From NCBI GenBank assembly GCA_005776585.1, contig SXOX01000152.1, positions 1 to 53,432 of the forward strand: a stretch of DNA of 53,432 nucleotides, in the 5' to 3' direction. Shown one piece after another: positions 46,825-53,432 of this stretch. The DNA comes from Pseudomonadota bacterium. GTDB lineage: Bacteria; Myxococcota_A; UBA9042; GCA-2863065. A model generated the notes under the pieces. It saw only the letters and a list, made by a program, of their open reading frames with translations, ran no database searches and was not told the origin of the DNA. The position numbers were made by a program, and so were the translations under genes. Numbering within the stretch: the stretch's first letter is position 1; each line of letters begins with the position of its first letter.

Positions 46825-48798
46825 CTAGTCTGTGATCTCGAGTATCTCGCTGCGCACGAGGTCCACGAAGCCATCGCCCGTCTGCGGCGCGTTCTTGATC
46901 TTGCGGCCATTCAAGAACATGGTCGGCGTGCCGCTCACGCCCGCTCGCTCCGCCTCTTGCTTGTCGCGCGCCAGGATCTTGTCGACCGAGGGATCCTTCA
47001 TGTCGGTCTGCCATTTGGCCAGGTCGAGCCCGGCTTGCTTGGCGTACTCCTCCAGCTTGGCTGCGCCGATCTCCTTCTGGTTCTTGAAGACGAGATCGTG
47101 GAACTCCCAGAACTTGCCCTGCTTCATGGCCGCCACGGCTGCGACTGCCGCCGGCTTGGCATCCTTGTGGAAGTCGAGCGGATAGTGCTTGAACACGACC
47201 TTGAGCTGCCCATTGGCCTTCTTGACTGCCTCGTGAACCGGGTCGACGACCCGGGAGCAGTAGGGTCACTGAAACTCCGAGAAGATGACGAGGGTCGCGA
47301 TCGCCTTGTTGGGCCCGAACACCGGTGAGTCGTCGAGCGCGAACTTGTTGACCGGGCCCTCCAAGCCCGAGGACTTGCGCGCGGCCTTCTTGGCGTCGGC
47401 GATGAGCTTGGCGTAGTAGTCGTCCCGGGTCGTGCCGCCCTTGGCGATGGCGGCCTCGGCCTTCTTCTTCTCGTCCTCGATGACCGCCTTGAACTCCTCG
47501 AAGGGCAGCGCGCCCGAAAGGTAGCGGCCATTGACGAAGAACCCAGGCGTTCCGGCCGAGCCATTCTTCTCGCAGGCCGAGTCCTGGCGCTTCACGAGCG
47601 CCTCGACCTCCTTGCTGGCCAGGTCGGCCTTCCACTTGGCGACGTCGAGCCCGACCTCCTTGGCGTAGCCTTCGAGGTCTGCGTCCTCGAGCTTCTGCTG
47701 GTTGGCGAACATCTTGTCGTGGAACTCCCAAAACTTACCTTGCTTGTGGGCCGCGATGGACGCCTTGGCGGTCGGCATGGCGCGGTTGTGAAACGAGAGC
47801 GGCCGGTTCTTGAACACGACCCGCACATCCTTGGGCCAGGTCTCCTCGATCTGCTTGAAGGTCGGACCGACCTTGGAGCAGAACGGTCACTGAAAGTCCG
47901 AGCATTCGGCGATGGTCACCAATGCGTCCTTGGGCCCCTTGCTGGGCTCGTCGTCTGCGACCTCGATGGGGTGAACGGACTCGTCCTTCTTGTCCCCCTT
48001 GGACGCCAGCGCGGGCGCAGACTTACGCTCGACCGCGAACTTGACGTAGTTCTCGCCCTCCTTGGTCGCCCGCATGCGCTTACCGAGCGCGACCGCGGGG
48101 CTCGCCCCGTCCTTGGTCAGCTTCTCGATCTCGGCCAGCTCCGCCTCGACGGCCGCCTCGAAGTCCTTCTGCTCACGGCCGCCCTCGAGCTTGCGGCCGT
48201 TGATGAACAGCGACGGCGTCCCGGTCACGCCGAGCGCGCCACCCGCCTTGGCGTCGTCATCGACCTGCTTGATGACCGCCGGATCCTTTTGGTCGGCCTT
48301 GAACTTTTCGACGTCGAGGCCAATCTCCTTGGCCCACTCCTCGAGCTTGGCCGGCCCCTGGTCGGACATGTTCGCGTAGAGCTTGTTGGCCATCTCGAAG
48401 AACTTGCCCTGGCGATGCGCCGCCATGGCGGCGACCGCGCTCCCCTTGGCGAACTTGTGAAAGTCCAGCGGGTAGTTGTGGTACTCGATGCGGACCTTGT
48501 CGCCGTACTTCTTGACCAGCTCATGTAAGGTCGGACCGACCTTGCCGCAGAAGGGTCACTGAAAGTCCGTCCACTTGGCGATGACGACCGAGGCGTCCTT
48601 GCCACCCTCGAACGGGATGTCCGCCGGCATCACGACCGCGAGGGCGTCGTCTTTGCCCGCGTCACCGCGCTTGCCGAGGAAGGCCCAGGCGGCGATCCCG
48701 GCAGCAATGACGGCGATCGCGCCAATGACGATGAACTCTTTCTTGATGCCACCCAGGCCGCCTGAACCGGTGCCCTTGGCTCTTCTGACTTTCGCCAT
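46825..48798 (-). CDS. Triple-domain DsbA-like selenoprotein with three in-frame UGA (Sec) codons
   Basis: One frame of 658 codons from ATG 48798 (GGAAGGA 6 bases upstream) to TAG 46825, broken only by TGA at 48556-48558, 47887-47889 and 47266-47268. Read as selenocysteine they give 657 aa with U81, U304 and U511, each in [DE]FQ-U-P-[FY]-C with a resolving Cys (84, 307, 514). Residues 19-42 are a membrane anchor. Each thioredoxin/DsbA-like domain has a helical insert (KFFEMANKLYANM; KFWEFHDKMFANQ; KFWEFHDLVFKNQ) and a cis-Pro loop (GTP at P195, P418, P625, each followed by the FxNGR type). Hairpins of the SECIS kind follow each UGA. Conservation on both sides of every UGA excludes pseudogene decay. 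Likely role: periplasmic thiol-disulphide or selenium-based redox catalysis, with a Cys paralogue 26 bp upstream. Automatic annotation would split or truncate it. Confidence 0.93.
47238..47254 (-). promoter_or_regulatory. Candidate bacterial SECIS hairpin after third UGA (U511)
   Basis: Read on the minus strand, a perfect 7-bp stem CCGGGTC/GACCCGG with loop GTC begins 12 bases after the TGA at 47266-47268. The sequence differs from that at the other two sites, but the stem is at the same place and a G is again at +19, the position of the loop G. It lies inside the coding region (SRVVDPV codons). Confidence 0.6.
47858..47874 (-). promoter_or_regulatory. Candidate bacterial SECIS hairpin after second UGA (U304)
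   Basis: Minus-strand sequence AAGGTCGGTCCGACCTT, spanning +13 to +29 after the TGA at 47887-47889. A 6-bp stem AAGGTC/GACCTT carries a GGTCC loop with the GGU expected of bacterial SECIS apical loops. It is identical over 17 bases to the first site although the flanking codons differ. Confidence 0.75.
48527..48543 (-). promoter_or_regulatory. Candidate bacterial SECIS hairpin after first UGA (U81)
   Basis: Minus-strand sequence AAGGTCGGTCCGACCTT at +13 to +29 after the TGA at 48556-48558. The GGU of the loop starts 19 bases after the UGA, the same spacing I know for the E. coli fdhF SECIS, which SelB binds to bring in selenocysteinyl-tRNA. Confidence 0.75.
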
Positions 48799-48824
48799 GC
48801 GTGTTCCTTCCTTGCTGACGCTCT

Positions 48825-49754
48825 CTAGAACTCGGGAACGGCCTCGTCGTCTTGACCATGGCTCCCGTGCGGCTCGCTCATCGGGACCTCCATCGGACGC
48901 CGGCCCGTGCCGCCACGACGGAGGTCGATGACCAGATCGCGCACGTCGCCGTCGATGAAATACTTGGAGAACGCGATACCGGCCGGGTGGTTCTTGGACG
49001 CTACGATGCGTCGCGCCTGCCGCACGTCCACGCCGGGCCGAACGAGCTGCTTGACCTTGGCGGCCTCTTCGCGCACGAGGCGCCGGACGGCGTCAGCGGA
49101 TGCGTCCGCCGGCAGGGACACGCCGTTGACCAGAATGGTCGGCGTGGCGCGCACCTCGACCGCTTCCGCGGCGGCCTTGTCCTTGCGGACATAGGCCAGC
49201 AGGGCGGGGTCCTTGAGGTCGGCCTCGAACTGCTTCGCGTCCAGGCCCGACGTCTTGGCGATGGCGAGGTAGCCCACCGTATCCAACGGGGCCCCCTGAT
49301 GGAGATAGAGGCGATCCACGTACTCCTCGAAGCGGCCCTGACGATTGGCAGCCATCGCAGCGACGGCGTGCGGCTCGCTCGTGGGCGTCAAGAAGGGGAA
49401 GAGCTTGACCTCGAGGCGCACAGTGTCGCCGAACTCCGTGACGAGGCGCTTCCAGTAGCCATTGCGGAGCGCGCAGAAGCGGCAGTTGATGTCGATGACC
49501 TCGTGGATGACGACGGGCGCATCCAGCGGGCCGACGCCGGGCGCAGGCTCGGTGTAGCCGGGACCGGCTACCGGGCGTGACGTGGACCACTTGGCCTCCT
49601 CGGGCCGGGTCATGAAGCCAAAGGCGTAGCCGGCGACTGACACCGCCAAGACGAGCGGCACAATCGTGCGCGCCATGTGCGTGGGAGCAGCGGGCGCCGC
49701 GTGCGAGTGCGGGTCCTGCCCGTGTTGGTCGTGGTCGTCGTGTGCGTGGCCCAT
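48825..49754 (-). CDS. Membrane-anchored DsbA-like thioredoxin-fold protein (Cys form)
   Basis: 309 aa from ATG 49754. The N-terminus is His/Asp-rich and probably metal-binding (MGHAHDDHDQHGQDPHSH), followed by one membrane segment at about 30-48. The thioredoxin/DsbA-like domain has active site Cys91-Arg-Phe-Cys94 (VIDINCRFCALRNGYW), the helical insert GRFEEYVDRLYLHQGAP and the cis-Pro loop VRATPTILVNG. It is a paralogue of the triple selenoprotein encoded 26 bp downstream, but with Cys instead of Sec. A C-terminal extension (VRDLVIDLRRGG) ends in another His-containing tail. First gene of the operon; the start is about 84 bp from the divergent Kelch-like lipoprotein gene. Reductase, oxidase or isomerase role unknown. 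Confidence 0.9.
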   Translation of the reverse strand: MGHAHDDHDQHGQDPHSHAAPAAPTHMARTIVPLVLAVSVAGYAFGFMTRPEEAKWSTSRPVAGPGYTEPAPGVGPLDAPVVIHEVIDINCRFCALRNGYWKRLVTEFGDTVRLEVKLFPFLTPTSEPHAVAAMAANRQGRFEEYVDRLYLHQGAPLDTVGYLAIAKTSGLDAKQFEADLKDPALLAYVRKDKAAAEAVEVRATPTILVNGVSLPADASADAVRRLVREEAAKVKQLVRPGVDVRQARRIVASKNHPAGIAFSKYFIDGDVRDLVIDLRRGGTGRRPMEVPMSEPHGSHGQDDEAVPEF

Positions 49755-49838
49755 GCGTCACCCTGCCCTGCGGATCCGGCGTGCGGCGCTCACCACGGTG
49801 GTGGGCAGCCCGCTTGCGGGCGCGTACTATAGCCGTCG

Positions 49839-51128
49839 ATGATTCGGTCGTCGAGCCACCTGTTACTGCTGCTCTCTGGGCTCGTCCTCGCGGCTGCGTG
49901 CGACCACGAGGCCGTGCTCCGGCTGCGCCTCGACGTCCGGGCGCCTCCGGGCCCCGATCCGTATGCGGGGGCGGTCACGGCGCGCATCGCGGTCGATGGT
50001 GTCGTCATCGCGTCGGGGCCGTACTCGGGCAGCGGCTCGCTCGCGGGACTGGAGCTCTCAGCACCGTCCATCGAAGGTGGCGCGCGGGTCGCGCTCGAGC
50101 TGCTGGACGCGACCGGCGCGGTTGTCTCACGCGGCTCGGCGCGCATGAGAGACGACGAGGAGCCCACGCGCTTGATGCTTCGCCGCGCGGGCGCGTTCTC
50201 AGCGACCCTGGGTCCGCTCGGCAGTACCCGCGTCGCGGCGCGCACGGCCCTCGCCAGCGACGCCGTGTGGCTCGTCGGCGGGGACGCGCACGCGTTCTCG
50301 ACCGCGGTCGATCGCATCGACGGCGACACGACGCTCATCGAGCGCAAGCCAGCCTTGGTCACGCCGCGCGTGGCGCCGGTGGCCGTCTTTGCGCCGGAGG
50401 GGTCCCTGGTCGTCCTCGGCGGCGGTGCGGCGGGAGCCGAAGTGCTCGCGCCGGAGGCCGAGGCGTTCACGACGCACGCGGGTGTTCCGCACCTCGGGTC
50501 GTGGGCGGGAGTCGTGGCGAGCGGCGCAGGGACCTGGACTGTGGCCGGCGGCGGGACGGCCGACGTGTTCGCGCTCCGCTGGGCCGAGGGCGCGCCGAAC
50601 GTCACCGCGATGCCCCCGCTGCGCACGTCCCGCGGGCGCGTCACGCTCCTCCGGCTGGGCGAGCGGACGCTTGCGGTTGGAGGCTCACCGACCTCGCTCG
50701 CGGAGTGGGTGGACAACTCCTCGCCACCGCTCACGGAGCCCGTAGTGATCCCCGCGGCGGTCTCAGCCGACCGGCTAGACACCACGCACGCCGTCGTCGT
50801 CGCGCTCGCCGAGCGGACGGTGATGGTGCTCGACGCCAAGGGGGGCCTCACCGTCGCCGGGGCACTGGCTCGCGGTCGCGCCTCGGGTGCGGCGCTCACG
50901 CTGGAGAGCGGCCTCCTCCTGGTCATCGGGGGCGAAGGCGATGCGGCGGGGTCGGCCGAGCGCTGGCGGTGGGCGGACGGCCAGCTCACCTTCGAGGACG
51001 AGATCGCGCTCTTCGGGAAGCACAAGAGCGCCGTCGTCGCGCGATTGCCGTCAGGAGGCGCGCTCGTCGCCGGCGGCACGGACGCGCTGGGGGTCTACGC
51101 GCCCATCGGCGCCGTCTACGAGCCGTAG
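49839..51128 (+). CDS. Lipoprotein with Kelch-like beta-propeller
   Basis: 429 aa from ATG 49839. The signal peptide IRSSSHLLLLLSGLVLAAAC ends in a lipobox Cys. Residues about 25-125 form a beta-sandwich-like domain (TARIAVDGVVIASGPY; ARVALELLDATGAVVSRG). Residues 130-425 contain Kelch-type blades: VWLVGGDAHAFSTAVDRID, LVVLGGGAAGAEVLAPE, RTLAVGGSPTSLAEW, LLLVIGGEGDAAGSAERW and ALVAGGTDALGVY, about six in all. Such lipoproteins are common in myxobacteria; function unknown. The glycosylase gene begins one base after its stop. Confidence 0.82.
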   Translation: MIRSSSHLLLLLSGLVLAAACDHEAVLRLRLDVRAPPGPDPYAGAVTARIAVDGVVIASGPYSGSGSLAGLELSAPSIEGGARVALELLDATGAVVSRGSARMRDDEEPTRLMLRRAGAFSATLGPLGSTRVAARTALASDAVWLVGGDAHAFSTAVDRIDGDTTLIERKPALVTPRVAPVAVFAPEGSLVVLGGGAAGAEVLAPEAEAFTTHAGVPHLGSWAGVVASGAGTWTVAGGGTADVFALRWAEGAPNVTAMPPLRTSRGRVTLLRLGERTLAVGGSPTSLAEWVDNSSPPLTEPVVIPAAVSADRLDTTHAVVVALAERTVMVLDAKGGLTVAGALARGRASGAALTLESGLLLVIGGEGDAAGSAERWRWADGQLTFEDEIALFGKHKSAVVARLPSGGALVAGGTDALGVYAPIGAVYEP

Positions 51129-51129
51129 C

Positions 51130-52047
51130 GTGCCGGAGCTGCCCGATCTCACCGTGTACCTCGAGGCGCTGCGTGCCCGCGTGCTCGACCAGGTCCTGAC
51201 CGGAGTACGACGCGCGCCCGCCGCGGTGGCGTTGCTGCGAACCGCGGTGCCCCCGCTCGGGCAGGTCCACGGACGTCGGGTGCTCGGACTGTCGCGGCTC
51301 GGCAAGCGCCTCGTTCTCGCCCTCGAAGGGGAGCTGTTCCTGGTGCTGCACCTGATGATCGCCGGACGCCTGAGGTGGGCTGAGCCGGCCGGCGCGGCCA
51401 TTCCAGGCAAGATTGGCCTTGCCGCCTTCGACTTTCCCGCAGGCACGCTGCTCCTGACCGAGGCGAGCGCCAAGAAGCGCGCGGCGTTGCACGTCGTCCG
51501 CGGCAGCGCCGCGCTCGAGGCGCACGATCCGGGCGGCCTCGAGCCGCTCGAGATGACCCTCGAGGACCTCGATCGGGCCTTGCGGCGGGAGCGGCACACG
51601 CTCAAGCGCACGCTCACCGATCCCACGACGCTCGCCGGCATCGGCAACGCCTACTCCGACGAGATCCTCCACGCTGCGCGCCTCTCGCCCACGCGGATGT
51701 CCGACGCGCTGACCACACACGAGCTCGTGCGGCTGCATGCGGCGATTGTCTCGGTGCTCACGACCTGGACCGCGCGCCTGCGCGCCGAGACGGGCGCCGG
51801 CTTTCCGGAGAAGGTCACCGCGTTTCGCGACGGCATGGCGACGCACGGCCGCTTCGGCAAGCCCTGCCCCGTCTGTGAGACGGCGATCCAGCGGATCGTG
51901 CATGGCGAGCACGAGACGAACTACTGCCCGCGGTGCCAGACCGGCGGGAAGCTGCTGGCGGATCGGTCTCTGTCGCGATTGCTGCACGCCGACTGGCCCA
52001 AGACGGTCGACGCGCTCGAGGCGCGGCGGCAGGTCCCGCGGCCATGA
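51130..52047 (+). CDS. Fpg/Nei-family DNA glycosylase/AP lyase
   Basis: 305 aa from GTG 51130. After Met removal the N-terminal Pro is the catalytic nucleophile (MPELPDLTVY), with Glu3 next to it. Position 6 is Asp instead of the usual Glu of Fpg (PELPEV). The H2TH region is LTDPTTLAGIGNAYSDEILHAARLSPTR. The zinc finger has four Cys in CPVCETAIQRIVHGEHETNYCPRC. It removes oxidised bases (8-oxoguanine or oxidised pyrimidines) and cleaves the strand. Whether it is Fpg or Nei type cannot be told. Confidence 0.92.
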   Translation: MPELPDLTVYLEALRARVLDQVLTGVRRAPAAVALLRTAVPPLGQVHGRRVLGLSRLGKRLVLALEGELFLVLHLMIAGRLRWAEPAGAAIPGKIGLAAFDFPAGTLLLTEASAKKRAALHVVRGSAALEAHDPGGLEPLEMTLEDLDRALRRERHTLKRTLTDPTTLAGIGNAYSDEILHAARLSPTRMSDALTTHELVRLHAAIVSVLTTWTARLRAETGAGFPEKVTAFRDGMATHGRFGKPCPVCETAIQRIVHGEHETNYCPRCQTGGKLLADRSLSRLLHADWPKTVDALEARRQVPRP

Positions 52048-52083
52048 GGCACGCGTCGGGCGCAGTGTTCGTCCGGGCGAGCG

Positions 52084-52764
52084 CTACGAGCGAAGCAGCC
52101 GCTCGATGGCCGCCGCGTCAAAGCCCATCAAGAGACGCCGCTTGACCCAGATGACCGGCACGCCGGAGATCGAGCCCCGAGGGACCTGAGCCTCGTCGGC
52201 GTGGCGCAGCATCTCGTCGCGCGCGCCCTCGTCCTGCTCGATGTCTTTCTCCACGAACGGGAGGCCCTTGTTCTCGAAGTAGCGGCGCGCTTGCTTACAC
52301 ACGCCGCACCAGGACGCGCTGTACAGAATGATGGGCTCGGCGCCAGCGGCAGGCTTCGATGGCGCCGACGGCGTTGGTGCCGCGGCCGCAGCGACCGCCG
52401 GTCCGCGCGCCGATTCGAGCGTCTGATCGAGCTCCGCCGACAGGACTGGCCGGGCGGTGACGGGGCCCGTCGCACCGCGCAGATCCGCGACGTAGACCAC
52501 GCCCGGCGGGACCTGCACGTCATCGGGGACGACGACGACGAGGTCACGCGCCGCCTCCGGGATGGCGTCGAGGCGCGTGGCCACCTCGGCCTTGCGCGAG
52601 CCCGCCGGAAAGTAGCGGTAGACGTAGCCGGCCTTGGCCGCGTCGACCTGGACGGCCGGGGCCTGCGCGAGGTCGGGAGCCTCGACCTTGACCGGGCGCG
52701 CGGCGGTCGGCTCCTTGGAGCAGGACAGGACGGCACACAAGATCAACAGGGTCAGTCGCCTCAT
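52084..52764 (-). CDS. Glutaredoxin-domain lipoprotein
   Basis: 226 aa from ATG 52764; TTG at 52773 is an alternative. The signal peptide RRLTLLILCAVLSC ends in a lipobox-like Cys followed by SKEP. Residues about 35-110 contain YVYRYFPAGSRKAEVATRLDAIPE and VVVPDDVQVPPGVVYVADL. An Ala/Pro linker follows, then a glutaredoxin domain at about 143-226: IILYSASWCGVCKQARRYF with active site C-G-V-C, GSISGVPVIWV with cis-Pro and a final LLMGFDAAAIERLL. It is a periplasmic, membrane-attached thiol redox protein, the third thioredoxin-fold gene within 6 kb. Confidence 0.88.
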   Translation of the reverse strand: MRRLTLLILCAVLSCSKEPTAARPVKVEAPDLAQAPAVQVDAAKAGYVYRYFPAGSRKAEVATRLDAIPEAARDLVVVVPDDVQVPPGVVYVADLRGATGPVTARPVLSAELDQTLESARGPAVAAAAAPTPSAPSKPAAGAEPIILYSASWCGVCKQARRYFENKGLPFVEKDIEQDEGARDEMLRHADEAQVPRGSISGVPVIWVKRRLLMGFDAAAIERLLRS

Positions 52765-52801
52765 CGCGCGCAAGATAAGGAGTGCCTAGCGTTCCGTAAA
52801 G

Positions 52802-53432
<631 letters not shown>

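Noticed and set aside
46825..48798. The DsbA-like fragments as a decayed pseudogene or as four separate genes
   Set aside because: There are no frameshifts, codon use and domain conservation continue across every TGA, and all three TGA lie at the catalytic Cys position with hairpins behind them. The downstream fragments would begin in mid-domain without ribosome sites.
46825..48798. UGA read as tryptophan or cysteine throughout (altered genetic code)
   Set aside because: Many other genes in the window end with TGA, often in 4-base overlaps with the next start, and tryptophan is coded by TGG. UGA is therefore a stop elsewhere.

Overview
The window is 53.4 kb of uniformly GC-rich, tightly packed bacterial chromosome. 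Its protein families point to a Myxococcota (delta-proteobacterial) host. These are an AgmX/PglI-type gliding protein, ExbD pairs, a large Cys-rich repeat lipoprotein, a long glycine-rich surface protein, many two-component and sigma-54 regulators, GTG starts and 4-nt start/stop overlaps. I see no rRNA, tRNA, CRISPR array, insertion sequence or prophage. The assignment to a group is inference; the genus cannot be read from the sequence.

Layout. 1-536: end of a glycine-rich surface protein. 5262-543 (minus): two ExbD/TolR proteins, a membrane histidine kinase and a periplasmic HtrA protease in one operon. 5370-10154 (plus): a membrane-anchored unknown, an AgmX-type protein, an unknown and a UbiA-like prenyltransferase. 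12720-10158 (minus): a PspA/IM30 coiled coil followed by an AAA+ ATPase. 12848-14946 (plus): a HEAT-repeat protein and a Uma2 nuclease with a repeat-built coiled tail. 17910-14979 (minus): a small lipoprotein and RNase E/G. 18139-20276 (plus): a receiver-histidine kinase and a lytic transglycosylase. 23626-20273 (minus): the Cys-rich lipoprotein. 23730-28581: an exported unknown, GNAT acetyltransferase, gamma-glutamyltransferase, UPF0158-like protein (minus) and CDF transporter. 28957-33166: VOC protein (minus), HrpA-like helicase, zinc-ribbon protein (minus) and aminotransferase. 35754-33159 (minus): hisD, a coiled-coil protein and a beta-barrel protein.

36304-42682 (plus) is a seven-gene respiratory operon. 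It holds an outer-membrane-like barrel with one haem site, a cupredoxin, a Rieske protein, split cytochrome b, an eight-haem cytochrome c and a monohaem cytochrome c. It looks like a quinol-oxidising bc/b6f-type complex wired to periplasmic and outer-membrane carriers.

49754-42693 (minus) contains the most striking gene. What naive gene calling sees as four short fragments between 48798 and 46825 is one open frame of 658 codons interrupted only by three in-frame TGA codons. Each TGA lies exactly where a DsbA-like thioredoxin fold needs its first catalytic cysteine (F-Q-TGA-P-F/Y-C). Each is followed at a fixed distance by a short perfect hairpin of the bacterial SECIS kind. I read it as a membrane-anchored triple-domain DsbA-like selenoprotein with three selenocysteines (residues 81, 304, 511). 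A Cys-only DsbA-like paralogue (C-R-F-C) sits immediately upstream. A small Cys-rich lipoprotein, a CPBP membrane protease, an unknown protein and a GMC oxidoreductase follow downstream.

The right end carries a Kelch-like lipoprotein and an Fpg/Nei glycosylase (plus), a glutaredoxin-like lipoprotein (minus), and the C-terminal part of a sigma-54 activator that runs off the edge.
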